Position numbers and translations under genes: made by a program | From: DASXHZ01 sp036488085 | Lineage (GTDB): Bacteria; Acidobacteriota; Thermoanaerobaculia; Gp7-AA8 | Direction of reading: 5' to 3' | NCBI GenBank assembly: GCA_036488085.1 | Contig: DASXHZ010000108.1 | Span: forward strand, 34,966 to 98,965 | Length of the DNA: 64,000 bases | In this document: positions 18,428 through 27,112 of the stretch, one piece after another | Position numbering within the stretch: the first letter of the stretch is position 1 | How the letters are laid out: the number at the start of each line of letters is the position of its first letter | Notes under the pieces: model-generated | The model's input: the letters and a program-made list of their open reading frames with translations, nothing else | The model's database searches: none | Told to the model about the DNA's origin: nothing

Positions 18428-19405
18428 ATGGCCAATCGACCGTTCGACCGCCGCTCGTTCCTCCGCCTCTCCGCCGCGTCCATCGGGACCGGCGCTCTCC
18501 TGCAGTTTTTCCCCTCAACCGCTCACGCCAAGACGATAGGGAGCCTTCTTGGCAGGAAGACCGGCGAAGCGCCCTCGCCCTTCACCGTTGTTCAGCTCAG
18601 CGACACGCACGTCGGATTCAACGGCCCGCCCGATCCCCTCGGCACCGCCGCGTTCGAGCGTGCTGTCGAGACGATCAACGCTTTGAGCACGCAGCCCGAC
18701 CTGATTCTCTTCACCGGCGATCTCACGCATGACGCCGACGACCCGGCCGAGCATTCGAAGCGTTTCGCGAGGTTCAAGGAGATCGCAGGACGCCTTCGCG
18801 TGCAGAAGCGATTCTTCGTCCCCGGCGAGCATGATGCGGCTCTCGACGGCGGCTCGCTCTTCCGCGAACACCTCGGCGAGACGCATCGCTCTTTCGATCA
18901 CAAGGGCGTCCACTTCGTCGCGCTCGACAACGTGTCGCGTGGACGCCCGGCGGTCGGGAAGGAGCAGCTAGCGTGGCTGAAGAGTGACGTCGCGCGCTAC
19001 TCGAAGGAGACGCCGATCGTCGTCTTCACCCATCGCCCTCTCTTCGATCTCAAGCCGGAGTGGGAGTGGTTCACCTCAGACGGCGACGCCGTCATGAACG
19101 TCCTGGCTCCGTTCGACGCCGTGACGGTGCTCTACGGCCACATCCACCGCGAACAACACACGACGCTCGCGAACGCGCAGCATCACGCGGCACGGTCTCT
19201 GATCTTCGCCTTTCCCGATCCGGCGACGGCCGCGGAGAAGAAGCCGCTCCCGTTCGATGCCGCACAGCCGTTCCGCAACCTCGGGATCCGCCGCATCACC
19301 GACTCGGGGCCGCGTCTCACGATCGATGACATCGAGCTGACGAAACGTGAGGTGGCCGGGGCGAACGGCGTGGCTCAGTTGCTCAGACAAGGAGAGCTGT
19401 CGTGA
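18428..19405 (+). CDS. Tat-exported calcineurin-like metallophosphoesterase
   Basis: A 325-residue protein. The N-terminus has a twin-arginine signal (DRRSFLRLSA) with cleavage near AHA. The mature protein carries the metallophosphoesterase motifs: QLSDTHVGF, FTGDLTHD, the GEHDAA variant of GNHD/E, THRPLF and YGHIHRE. In the second of these blocks the usual Asn-His is replaced by Glu-His. The Tat route suggests it folds and binds metals before export to the periplasm. GGAAGG precedes the ATG. The stop overlaps the cupredoxin start (GTGA), so the two are coupled. Confidence 0.88.
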   Translation: MANRPFDRRSFLRLSAASIGTGALLQFFPSTAHAKTIGSLLGRKTGEAPSPFTVVQLSDTHVGFNGPPDPLGTAAFERAVETINALSTQPDLILFTGDLTHDADDPAEHSKRFARFKEIAGRLRVQKRFFVPGEHDAALDGGSLFREHLGETHRSFDHKGVHFVALDNVSRGRPAVGKEQLAWLKSDVARYSKETPIVVFTHRPLFDLKPEWEWFTSDGDAVMNVLAPFDAVTVLYGHIHREQHTTLANAQHHAARSLIFAFPDPATAAEKKPLPFDAAQPFRNLGIRRITDSGPRLTIDDIELTKREVAGANGVAQLLRQGELS

Positions 19406-19740
19406 AAAAGTCCCTCATCCTGATTCTGTTCCTCGCGTCTCTCGCCTCGGCGCAGCAGCCCGCGCCATCGCGCGTCATCGAAATCACGGCGAAACGCTTC
19501 GAGTTCGCGCCGAACGTCGTGACGCTCCGACGCGGCGAGCCGGTCACCATCCGTCTCACCGCGCTCGATCGAGCACACGGACTGCTCGTGAAGCCGCTCG
19601 GCGTCGACCTCGACGCCGACCGCGGGGAGCCCGACGAGATCACGATCACGCCGAAGGCTGCCGGCAGCTTCCCCGCGATCTGCGACCACTACTGCGGGAT
19701 GGGCCACGGCAACATGAAGATGACGTTCGTGGTGGAGTAG
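19402..19740 (+). CDS. Exported cupredoxin with CuA-type (COX2-like) copper motif
   Basis: A 112-residue protein: a signal peptide (about 1-17, ending ASA) and a single cupredoxin domain. The ligands match cytochrome oxidase subunit II: an early His in RAHGLLV and the C-terminal CDHYCGMGHGNM, i.e. C-x3-C-x3-H-x2-M. This is a free-standing CuA-like domain without the COX2 membrane helices or the rest of an oxidase. It may be an electron shuttle or a copper-delivery protein. The start is GTG inside the end of the phosphoesterase gene, indicating the two work or at least are made together. Confidence 0.85.
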   Translation: MKKSLILILFLASLASAQQPAPSRVIEITAKRFEFAPNVVTLRRGEPVTIRLTALDRAHGLLVKPLGVDLDADRGEPDEITITPKAAGSFPAICDHYCGMGHGNMKMTFVVE

Positions 19741-19783
19741 GGGGATATCGACCAGCATTCTCATCGCCAAATACCGGGACGAG

Positions 19784-19811
19784 AAAAAAGAGGGGCGCAT
19801 GAGCGCCCCTC
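19784..19811 (-). terminator. Rho-independent terminator of the lysine-rich mini-gene
   Basis: On the minus strand a perfect 9-bp stem (GAGGGGCGC with GCGCCCCTC, 4-base loop) is followed by six T residues. It lies about 38 bases after the mini-gene stop. The plus strand has no T tract here, so it serves the minus-strand transcript. Confidence 0.92.
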
Positions 19812-19848
19812 GTTACGACTCCCCAATGTTTCGTTGGTGATGACTCAG

Positions 19849-19914
19849 TTACTTTTTCTTCGACGACGACTTCTTGCTGCTCTTCTTAGCGGCAGCCTTC
19901 TTCTTTGCGGCCAT
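19849..19914 (-). CDS. Very short lysine-rich protein (21 residues)
   Basis: The minus-strand ORF from ATG 19914 to TAA encodes 21 residues, of which 10 are Lys, with the rest nearly all Ala and Ser in K-A and K-S runs. An in-frame ATG at 19926 would add four residues (25 in total). It looks like the tail of histone-H1-like or other nucleic-acid-binding proteins, but here stands alone. That it is expressed is supported by a strong promoter at 20100-20128 and a strong terminator at 19784-19811 bracketing it. The leader would be about 170-180 bases, so the unit could also act as a small RNA. The protein function is unknown; RNA or DNA binding is a guess from charge alone. Confidence 0.6.
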   Translation of the reverse strand: MAAKKKAAAKKSSKKSSSKKK

Positions 19915-20099
19915 CCTGCTCACCATCCTTTCATGCCGTACGGGACCTCACGGTCGCGCTTACTTGGCATAACGCGCTGGACTGCTCCAGCAAACTGGCG
20001 TTCGATCGGGGGGAAAAGCGGGGACGAAACTGCTGACGACCTTCAACATTTGCTGTGATCTTCATCCAGCTCTTGGCGATCATCATTTTTGCTTTCGTT

Positions 20100-20128
20100 A
20101 ATATGCGATCGATAAATCATATTGTCAA
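20100..20128 (-). promoter_or_regulatory. Consensus sigma-70 promoter of the lysine-rich mini-gene
   Basis: On the minus strand a perfect TTGACA (20128-20123) is followed by a 17-base spacer and CATATT (20105-20100), in an AT-rich island within otherwise GC-rich DNA. The predicted start is near 20093, about 180 bases before the mini-gene ATG. It is the best-matching promoter seen in the window. Confidence 0.8.
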
Positions 20129-20196
20129 GCTATTTGTTATCGAAATCGAAATCGGTACGCGGTGTTCCACGAAGTTCCACGTCCGGGAGTCGGAGG

Positions 20197-21192
20197 TCAC
20201 GACTCCCGATGGAGCGCTCGTTCGTACGCCTCGCGCGTTTTCTCCGCGCACTTCCGCCACGTGAATTGCTGCGCACGAGCAACGCCGCGCGATGCGAGAT
20301 CGCCGCGCAGCGCTTCATCATTCGCGACGCGCATCATCGCGTTCGCGATCGCGGCGGCGTCGCTCGCTTCGACATGCAGCGCTGCATCGCCGGTGATCTC
20401 GATGAGTGCGGGCGCGTTGGATGTGATCACCGCCGTGCCGCAGGCCATCGCCTCGAGCGCGGGAAGTCCGAATCCTTCTTCGATCGACGGGACGACGAGC
20501 GCTATCGCGCCGCGGTAGAGCGCCGCGAGCTCGTCATCGCCGACGAAGCCGGCCAGCGTGGCGCGCGTTCGGTACTGAGAGAACGACGCTCCCGCCAGCA
20601 CGAGGCCGGCGCTCAACTTCGCGATCTCGTGCGCAGCGACGAGCGTCGCCACGTTTTTGTGCGGCTTGTCGTTGCCGACGAAGAGGAAGTACTCGCCCGG
20701 CGCACGACGGCCCTCGGGCCTGAAGCGCGAATCGACGCCGTTCGGCGTGACGATCACGTCCTGCGCGCCCAGGGTCGTCTCGATCTCCTGCTTCATCGCG
20801 TTCGTGACCGTGACGACCGTCTGCCTCGCCGCGCGACGGAGCATCGTCCACGCGTATGCGCGCTTCAGCGGGTTGCGGAGGTGAAGGTGGATGAGGTCGT
20901 GAATCGTGACGACTGTCGGGGCAGACGTCACCGGGACGACGTAGTGCGGCGCGTGAAAGACGTCGGCGCGCAGACGGCGCACCGCGGCGCCGATCGCCAC
21001 GATCTCGCGCAGTGAGTACTTCGGAGCGTCGGCGACGACGTGCTCGAACGGGATCAGGTCCCGCGCGTTCTCCGGCGCCAGCACGACGTATTCGTCGTTC
21101 GCGCCGAGCTCCTGGAGTCCGCGGAGCAGTCCTCGGATGTACGTCCCGATTCCGTAGTCCGCGATCTTGCGGCCGTCGATGACGACTCTCAA
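20197..21192 (-). CDS. Glycosyltransferase family 4 (GT-B)
   Basis: A 331-residue GT-B enzyme. The N-terminus is RVVIDGRKIADYGIGTYIRGL, and the C-terminal nucleotide-sugar domain has the donor-site pattern PSIEEGFGLPALEAMACGTAVI with the E-x7-E pair. It transfers a sugar, probably to a growing surface glycan. The start is TTG 21192, which overlaps the stop of the preceding glycosyltransferase (TTGA). The frame remains open to 21426 but only over that neighbour. It is the last of three consecutive related glycosyltransferases on this strand. Confidence 0.88.
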   Translation of the reverse strand: MRVVIDGRKIADYGIGTYIRGLLRGLQELGANDEYVVLAPENARDLIPFEHVVADAPKYSLREIVAIGAAVRRLRADVFHAPHYVVPVTSAPTVVTIHDLIHLHLRNPLKRAYAWTMLRRAARQTVVTVTNAMKQEIETTLGAQDVIVTPNGVDSRFRPEGRRAPGEYFLFVGNDKPHKNVATLVAAHEIAKLSAGLVLAGASFSQYRTRATLAGFVGDDELAALYRGAIALVVPSIEEGFGLPALEAMACGTAVITSNAPALIEITGDAALHVEASDAAAIANAMMRVANDEALRGDLASRGVARAQQFTWRKCAEKTREAYERALHRES

Positions 21193-22202
21193 CGCGAAGC
21201 CTCCGCGACGAGATCGGTCATCAACCGCGCGCTGGCGTCCCATCGGTAGTGTGCTGCCCGCTCGACACCGCGCGCTGCCAGCTCGTCGCGCCGGCCGCGA
21301 TCGGCGATCAACGCCGCCATCGCGTTGCGAAGCGCGCCGCGATCGCCGATCGGGACGAGCAGCGCCGCTCCGCCGGCGTAATCCGGTATCGCGCCGACTG
21401 GCGTGGCGATCACTGGCGTCCCGCACGCCATCGCCTCGAGCGGCGGGATCCCGAATCCTTCGTGGTGCGACGGATAGACGAACGCCAGCGCGCCGCGATA
21501 GAGCACGCGCAGGCGCTCCCGCGAGACGTAGCCTGTGACTTCGACGTCATTCGGGATGTGCGTGCCCCATCCTTTGTCGCCGCAGAGCACGAGGCGTGGC
21601 CGCGGCGCCCGCAGCATCCGCCAGGCTGCGATCAGGTCACCGATTCCCTTTCGCGGCTCCAGCGTGCCCGCGTACAGCAGATAGTCGCGCGAGCCGATGC
21701 CCGGCGAGAAGAACTCGTCGACGCCGTTCGGCACGATCTCGATTTTCGACGGCGCGACGGCGAAGCCGCGCAGCAGGTCGTCGGCAACGGTCCTCGACAC
21801 GCAGGCGATCTTCTTCGCCCGATCGATGCTTCTGCCGACGAAGAGGTTGAACGAGAGGAGCGTCTTCACCTCATGCCGCAGCGGCATCGTGATCGTGGTC
21901 AGATCGTGCATGGTGATTACCGCCGGCACGCGGGACGCGAGCGGCAGCGTTCCGTGCGGACACCAGAGGACGTCACTCTTCATGCGCGCCAGCACCGTCT
22001 GCTGCCAGAGGACGCCGAGGGGTATGGGATCGACGCGGAAACGGCAGTTCTCGATGCCGCTGCGGTCATCGATCGGTGCGTGCGACGCGACCAGCGGCGG
22101 CGGCTCGACGGCGAGACGCCGCGCGATCTCCGCCGTGTGCACCCCGATCCCGGTGCGGTTGCCGACCAGCGGCCGGCCATCGATGACGACTTCGAGCTGC
22201 AC
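21189..22202 (-). CDS. Glycosyltransferase family 4 (GT-B)
   Basis: A 337-residue GT-B enzyme, paralogous to both neighbours. It begins LEVVIDGRPLVGNRTGIGVHT and has the donor-site motif PSHHEGFGIPPLEAMACGTPVI near residue 250. Sugar and acceptor are unknown. The start is uncertain: GTG at 22202 gives the family-typical N-terminus, and an in-frame TTG nine bases upstream is also possible. The intergenic gap to the third glycosyltransferase is about 40 bases, so one transcript is likely. Confidence 0.87.
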   Translation of the reverse strand: MQLEVVIDGRPLVGNRTGIGVHTAEIARRLAVEPPPLVASHAPIDDRSGIENCRFRVDPIPLGVLWQQTVLARMKSDVLWCPHGTLPLASRVPAVITMHDLTTITMPLRHEVKTLLSFNLFVGRSIDRAKKIACVSRTVADDLLRGFAVAPSKIEIVPNGVDEFFSPGIGSRDYLLYAGTLEPRKGIGDLIAAWRMLRAPRPRLVLCGDKGWGTHIPNDVEVTGYVSRERLRVLYRGALAFVYPSHHEGFGIPPLEAMACGTPVIATPVGAIPDYAGGAALLVPIGDRGALRNAMAALIADRGRRDELAARGVERAAHYRWDASARLMTDLVAEASR

Positions 22203-22242
22203 TCCAGTCAAGTGTACGCACGAGCCGGGTACGATGTCGGCG

Positions 22243-23439
22243 CTAGTTCGCCGTGTTTCGCAACACGGCGAGCGTCTTCTCCGCCGCCGATGCCCAAGAA
22301 AACTTTGCCGCCTGCGCTCGGCCGCGCGTCGCGAGATCGGCACGCAGAGCGGTATCCGTGAGAAGCCGCGCGAGTTGCGCCTCGAGGCCGGACGCGTCGG
22401 ACGGCTCGAAGTAGAGGGCGGCGCTTCCGCCGATCTCCGGCAATGACGACGAATTCGCCGCGATTGACGGCACACCGTGCGTCATCGCCTCGAGCAGCGG
22501 GAACCCGAAGCCTTCGTAGATCGACGGCATCACGAACGCGGTCGCATCCCGGTAGACCGACGCGAGCCGCGCCGGATCGAGGTAGTCGAGGTGGACGACA
22601 CCCGGCCGCCGCAACCGCGGGACGAGCGACTCCGACTTCCAGCCCACCTTTCCGACGACCACCAGCGCGACGTCGGGATGAGCAACTCGCACGCGCTCGT
22701 AGGCATCGAGCAGCACGCCCAGGTTCTTGCGCGGCTCGATCGTCGAAACGAAGAGGATGTAGCGCTTTGGCAACCCCTCCATCGGAGCGTACGCGCGGGG
22801 CGGCGCGATGCCGGAGAGAATCGCGAATGCCCGCGACGGATCGACGTCGTAGAAGTGCAGCAGGTCGCGGCGCGTCGACTCCGAGACGCAGACGATGGCG
22901 TCGGCCTGCGCGATCTCCCGCTTCATCTGCCGCTCCAGATTGTCGAGCGTCTCCTTCTGCAGCAGCTCCGGGAACCGCTTGTACGTCAGGTCGTGAATCG
23001 TGATGACGCGGCGCCGTGCGATCGCCGCGTGGAGGCGCGGGAGAAAGTAGTTCGCGCCGAAGACGACGTCCACGCCGGCAAGCTCCATCCACCCGACGTA
23101 CGCCGCCGCCGTGAGCGGCCGCGCGAGCCGAGACTTCGGCTGGGCGCGCAGATCGAACACCAGCAGCTCAGCGTTCGCCGGCAGTTCGGCGTGCAGCGAC
23201 GGACCTTCGTCGGTGATCCGCGCATCGCCGAACAGCACCAGCTCGACGTCGTCGCGCTTTGCGAATTCGTGGAGAAGGAAGTACAGATACCACCCGACGC
23301 CGGTGAGCGGCTCGTAAAACGACCGGATGTCGACGCCGACGCGCAGCCGCCGCTGGCGCGACGAGGCACGGCGTGCCGCGCGACGCACGCGCTCCACCAC
23401 GGCGTGGCCTAGAGTGTGAAGAATGAGGCCGGTCGGCAT
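22243..23439 (-). CDS. Glycosyltransferase family 4 (GT-B)
   Basis: A 398-residue GT-B enzyme and the first of the three-gene set. After about 30 basic residues comes RVGVDIRSFYEPLTGVGWYL; the donor site is PSIYEGFGFPLLEAMTHGVPSI. The central DLTYKRFPELLQ and the SESTRRDLL segments place it with mannosyl/rhamnosyl-type family 4 enzymes, though specificity cannot be assigned. The ATG at 23439 has a TAAACT box ten bases upstream and no Shine-Dalgarno. No flippase, polymerase or sugar-nucleotide gene is adjacent, so the glycan built is unknown. Confidence 0.87.
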   Translation of the reverse strand: MPTGLILHTLGHAVVERVRRAARRASSRQRRLRVGVDIRSFYEPLTGVGWYLYFLLHEFAKRDDVELVLFGDARITDEGPSLHAELPANAELLVFDLRAQPKSRLARPLTAAAYVGWMELAGVDVVFGANYFLPRLHAAIARRRVITIHDLTYKRFPELLQKETLDNLERQMKREIAQADAIVCVSESTRRDLLHFYDVDPSRAFAILSGIAPPRAYAPMEGLPKRYILFVSTIEPRKNLGVLLDAYERVRVAHPDVALVVVGKVGWKSESLVPRLRRPGVVHLDYLDPARLASVYRDATAFVMPSIYEGFGFPLLEAMTHGVPSIAANSSSLPEIGGSAALYFEPSDASGLEAQLARLLTDTALRADLATRGRAQAAKFSWASAAEKTLAVLRNTAN

Positions 23440-23455
23440 CGGCCGCGGAGTTTAC

Positions 23456-24679
23456 GTGAGAACGTTTCTGGTCGTCCTCCTCATCGTGCTCGTCGTGATC
23501 GGCGCGGCTGTCGTCTACCTAATCGCGACGACGCCGAAGGAAAGCGCGGGTATTCGCCTCCCGCTCACGCCGGCCCAGCGGGCGCTGATCGCGACCGTGC
23601 CCGCGAGCGCCGAGTCGTTCGCGTTGATCCCGAACGCCGCCGCACTCGAGGCGAAACTGCGCGTCAATCCGGTCACGCGCGATGCTGTCGACACGTATCG
23701 CGAACGGGCGACGCTGCCGTCTCCCTGGATGCTCGGCGGTGCCGACGTCATCGCGTGGCGTAGCGGAAAAGCGACAACCTACTTCGTCCGCCTCGATCCC
23801 GTCCGATCGCTCCTCGCGCACATCTATCTAATGGTGGCGGGCGACGCCGGTCCAACCCGCGTTCTGATCAACGCCTCGGACGAACCGCCGGTAACCGCCG
23901 CCGAAATCGACCAGTTACTCGCCCTCGGCGCGTCGTTGCCTCCGGGAGAGGCATTGGTCGTCCAACGCCAGGAATCGCGCGGCGCCTATCCGCCAATTGG
24001 CCGGCCGGCGGTGAGCACTGTTTCGATCAGCGCCGCATCTATAGATATAGCGAGTGTGGCGCCGGCGACCTCCGCGGCGAATGTCGAGAGCGCCGCCGGG
24101 TCCGCGGCGCCACACAGGTTCGCGCGGAACGCCATCCTGACCGCGACCTTCACCTCCGCGCCTCGCCTGATCGAGGAAGCGAACCGCCTGATCGGGACGA
24201 AAGCGTCGATGCTCCTCCGCGACGGCGGCGCGGTTGCACTCTACGCCGTTGATGCCGGGAGGCTCCTCCCCCGTCCGCGAGAGGTCGTCATCGTCCCCGA
24301 TACGCCTGACCGTCGCGCCATCCTCGATGAGCTGACGAAGTACCAGGTCGCGTTTCCGGTCCAGACGGCGGAGATGAACAACGAACTACTCGTCGCCTTC
24401 GACGACGACTCGATCGCGAAGTACAAGAGCGACACGTTTGATCCGCCGGCGCTCGCCAGCAATAGATGGTCGATCCGCATCGATCCGCAGAAGGCGCTCC
24501 CGATGCTGGAGCAGCTCAGCGACAACCCTGGCCTCCGCCTGATCGCCCCGCGCCTTTTCCGTTCCGCGCGCGACCTGAACGACTGGATCGAGCACCTAAA
24601 GTCCGCCCGCTCCATCGAAGCGGCGGCGAGCACGACGGCCGCGGGCGAGGAGTTACACGTCCGGATCACGGCGAAATAG
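23456..24679 (+). CDS. Membrane-anchored protein of unknown function
   Basis: Not recognised. It has an N-terminal membrane helix (FLVVLLIVLVVIGAAVVYLI) followed by a roughly 385-residue extracytoplasmic region. That region has a TVPASAESFALIPNAAALE opening, a low-complexity Ala/Ser stretch near residues 180-215, and a KYQVAFPVQTAEMNNELLVAFDDD segment. The start used is GTG 23456, with GGAG five bases upstream. An ATG at 23423 is equally possible; it has a TAGAGT box seven bases before it and would overlap the head of the divergent glycosyltransferase by 17 bases. It precedes the DUF177-rpmF-plsX genes by 75 bases. Confidence 0.65.
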   Translation: MRTFLVVLLIVLVVIGAAVVYLIATTPKESAGIRLPLTPAQRALIATVPASAESFALIPNAAALEAKLRVNPVTRDAVDTYRERATLPSPWMLGGADVIAWRSGKATTYFVRLDPVRSLLAHIYLMVAGDAGPTRVLINASDEPPVTAAEIDQLLALGASLPPGEALVVQRQESRGAYPPIGRPAVSTVSISAASIDIASVAPATSAANVESAAGSAAPHRFARNAILTATFTSAPRLIEEANRLIGTKASMLLRDGGAVALYAVDAGRLLPRPREVVIVPDTPDRRAILDELTKYQVAFPVQTAEMNNELLVAFDDDSIAKYKSDTFDPPALASNRWSIRIDPQKALPMLEQLSDNPGLRLIAPRLFRSARDLNDWIEHLKSARSIEAAASTTAAGEELHVRITAK

Positions 24680-24754
24680 TCTTGCCGGTCAGGAGGTTAC
24701 TCAGCTTTCCGGCTGCGGGCGAAGTGTGTCCGCGGCGTCTCCCACACGCACAAA

Positions 24755-25315
24755 ATGGCCAGAGACATCATCAATTTCGACGAGATCGACGAGCACGGGC
24801 CGCAGGAGTACAGCGCCAAGTTCAAGATCGATGTCTCCCAACTTGATCGCGAGGAGGTTTCCAACCTCGCCCCGGTCGATGTGGAGGCGCGCGTCGAGAC
24901 GGGCAATTCGGCCGGCGAGTACCTCGCCGACGGGAGCGTGAAGTTCACTGCCGACTTCGAGTGCTCGCGCTGCCTCGATCCGTACCCGGTTGCCGCCACC
25001 TCGACCTTTCACATAAGATTTCAGCCTCGTCCCGAGGTCATAGAAGAGAGCGAGGAAGTCGAGATCACTCAGCCCGAGGAGCTCGACGTCGAGTTCTACT
25101 CGGAGCGAACCGTTCCGCTGCGCGACCTCGCCATCGAGCAGGTTCAGTTGTCGATTCCGATGAAACCCCTTTGTACTGAGAACTGTCTCGGCCTCTGTCC
25201 CGAATGCGGCAAGAACCGCAACAAGGACGGGTGCGCCTGCGCGCCGGCGACGGACCAGCGTTGGGGGGCCCTCACCGAGATCCGAAACCAGCTCGCGAAG
25301 AAGACCAACAACTAA
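24755..25315 (+). CDS. DUF177/YceD family protein
   Basis: A 186-residue protein of the YceD family, which is commonly encoded just before rpmF, as here. The Cys pair FECSRCLDPYPV near residue 69 and the Cys-rich C-terminal region (NCLGLCPECGKNRN then GCAC) are typical. The family has been linked to ribosome or 23S rRNA assembly; its exact activity is not established. The two-cluster Cys arrangement could bind a metal. It starts the DUF177-rpmF-plsX operon. Confidence 0.9.
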   Translation: MARDIINFDEIDEHGPQEYSAKFKIDVSQLDREEVSNLAPVDVEARVETGNSAGEYLADGSVKFTADFECSRCLDPYPVAATSTFHIRFQPRPEVIEESEEVEITQPEELDVEFYSERTVPLRDLAIEQVQLSIPMKPLCTENCLGLCPECGKNRNKDGCACAPATDQRWGALTEIRNQLAKKTNN

Positions 25316-25342
25316 CAGACATCACGATCAGGAGCTCTGACG

Positions 25343-25528
25343 ATGCCAAATCCAAAACGACGCCACTCCAAAGCCCGCACCCGTACGCGCCGCGCGCACG
25401 ACTTTCTCAAACAGAAGTCGCTTTCGACCTGCCCGCAGTGTCACGAGGCGAAGATGCCGCACCGCGTCTGCCCGAAGTGCGGCTACTACAAGGGCCGCGA
25501 AGTCATCGCGGTCAAAGACGTCCTCTAG
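25343..25528 (+). CDS. rpmF: 50S ribosomal protein L32
   Basis: A 61-residue protein with the L32 opening PNPKRRHSKARTRTRRAHDF and the zinc-ribbon pairs CPQC and CPKC. AGGAG lies about nine bases before the ATG. The position between DUF177 and plsX is the conserved one in many bacteria, linking ribosome and lipid synthesis. Confidence 0.97.
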   Translation: MPNPKRRHSKARTRTRRAHDFLKQKSLSTCPQCHEAKMPHRVCPKCGYYKGREVIAVKDVL

Positions 25529-25544
25529 ATACGAGGGTGCCGCG

Positions 25545-26588
25545 TTGCCAACTTGCCGGATCGCTCTTGACGCGATGGGCGGCGATCACGCGCCGCTCGA
25601 GATCGTCAAGGGCGCGCTGATCGCGGCGCGCGAGTACCCTGCCGTCCACATCATCCTCGTCGGCCGCGAGGAGGCGATCCGCCGCGAGCTCGGCTCGGAC
25701 GTTCCCGCGAACGTCGAAGTCGTCCACGCTGAGGAAGTCGTCGAGATGGACGATACCGCGCTGGCGCCGATCCGCAAGAAGCGAAACTCCTCGATCCGCA
25801 TTTGCGCGAACCTCGTTCGCGACGGACGTGCCGACGCCATGGTCTCCGCCGGCCACACCGGCGCTGCGATGACCTCGGCGTACATGGTCCTCGGCACGAT
25901 CGAGGGGGTGAATCGCCCCGCGCTCGCGGCAGTTCTCCCGAGCACAAAGGGGCACACCGTCCTCCTCGACGTCGGCGCGAACGTCGATGCGAAAGCGTCG
26001 CACCTCCGCGAATTCGCCGTCATGGGCCACTTCTATGCGCAAATGATCTTCGGCATCGGGGAGCCGCGCGTCGGACTCCTCTCGATCGGCGAAGAAGAGG
26101 GGAAGGGCAACGAGCTGACGAAGGAGACGTTCCGCGTCCTCAAAGAGACGGGCCTCAACTTCATGGGGAACGCCGAAGGCCGCGACATTTACAACGGCAA
26201 CGCCGACGTCGTGGTCTGCGACGGCTTCATCGGCAATATCGTCCTGAAAGCGTCCGAATCCCTCGGCGAGTTTGTCTCCAAGACGCTCCGCGCCGAGGTG
26301 ACGCGCACGCCGATCCGCAAGCTCGGCGCCCTCCTGACCAAGCGCGCATTCGACGACCTGAAGAAGCGGATGGATTACTCCGAGTACGGCGGGGCTCCGC
26401 TCCTCGGCGTCAAAGGCGGCTGCATCGTCTGCCACGGCCGCTCGAACGCGAAGGCGATCAAGAACGCGATCCGCGTCGCGCGCGAATTCGCCACCAACCG
26501 GATCGACGTGAAGATTCAGGAGCGCGTGGCCGATCTCCACAAGCGCGAGCACGAGAGCGCCGCGCTACTCGAAGATCAGGCGACCTGA
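25545..26588 (+). CDS. plsX: Phosphate acyltransferase PlsX
   Basis: A 347-residue enzyme that makes acyl-phosphate from acyl-ACP for phospholipid synthesis. Family motifs are LDAMGGDHAP at the N-terminus, SAGHTGAAM near residue 104, LLDVGANVDAK near 144, VVCDGFIGNIVLK near 222 and YGGAPLLGVKG near 281. The start is TTG 25545 with GAGGG seven bases upstream. In many bacteria fabH-fabD-fabG follow; here a convergent ferritin-like gene intervenes before fabD, with 3' ends overlapping by 13 bases. Confidence 0.96.
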   Translation: MPTCRIALDAMGGDHAPLEIVKGALIAAREYPAVHIILVGREEAIRRELGSDVPANVEVVHAEEVVEMDDTALAPIRKKRNSSIRICANLVRDGRADAMVSAGHTGAAMTSAYMVLGTIEGVNRPALAAVLPSTKGHTVLLDVGANVDAKASHLREFAVMGHFYAQMIFGIGEPRVGLLSIGEEEGKGNELTKETFRVLKETGLNFMGNAEGRDIYNGNADVVVCDGFIGNIVLKASESLGEFVSKTLRAEVTRTPIRKLGALLTKRAFDDLKKRMDYSEYGGAPLLGVKGGCIVCHGRSNAKAIKNAIRVAREFATNRIDVKIQERVADLHKREHESAALLEDQAT

Positions 26589-27106
26589 GGGAAGCGCGCG
26601 CGGATCGTCTCTTTCGGCGGCGCCGGGTCCCAAATCGGGATGATGCGCGCGAGACCGTGACCCGCCGCCTTGCTCCGGAAGTAGAGCTCATGCTCCCACT
26701 CTATCTCTGCCATCGACAGTAGACAGTCGATGAGATCTTCGCGGCCGCACGCGAGCGCGTAGTCCGCCGCGACCTCGTACTCCACGATGTTTCCGCGTTC
26801 CAGCTTCCCGGCGCCGTACATCGGAAAGAACCACCCGCCGATCCGGCAGAGGCCCGCGATCGTGTGGCCGATCGTCCAGAAGATGACCTCGCGCGCTTTG
26901 TTCGGCCGCCCGCCGAGGCCGCGCAGCATGTCGCCGACAAGCCGGCGGTGCTCCCACTCCTCCGCTGCGATCTCCTGGATGCGCGCACGCTCGGCCGGAT
27001 CCTTCACGCTACGCCAGTGCCCCGCGTACGCGAAACCGGCCGCGAGCTCGCCGGAGTAAGCGCCTTGGAGCTGCCGGACCAGCAGCCGCCGTGGATCGTC
27101 GCGCAC
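26576..27106 (-). CDS. Ferritin-like di-iron protein, COQ7-like
   Basis: A 176-residue all-helical protein. The first helix has YSGELAAGFAYAGHW; later helices have AAEEWEHRR and, near the C-terminus, EIEWEHELYF. These repeated E-x2-H pairs plus isolated Glu residues are the ligand pattern of a four-helix ferritin-like di-iron site. Similarity to demethoxyubiquinone hydroxylase (COQ7) is suggested by layout, but the substrate is unknown. The start is GTG 27106, six bases from a TACAAT box; the frame extends to 27151 only over the fabD promoter. It sits reversed inside the fatty-acid gene cluster. Confidence 0.75.
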   Translation of the reverse strand: MRDDPRRLLVRQLQGAYSGELAAGFAYAGHWRSVKDPAERARIQEIAAEEWEHRRLVGDMLRGLGGRPNKAREVIFWTIGHTIAGLCRIGGWFFPMYGAGKLERGNIVEYEVAADYALACGREDLIDCLLSMAEIEWEHELYFRSKAAGHGLARIIPIWDPAPPKETIRARFPQVA

Positions 27107-27112
27107 GTTGCA

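Noticed and set aside
19834..20058. Plus-strand 74-codon ORF with a hydrophobic N-terminus
   Set aside because: It is the reverse reading of the lysine-rich mini-gene; the promoter and terminator here are both on the minus strand.
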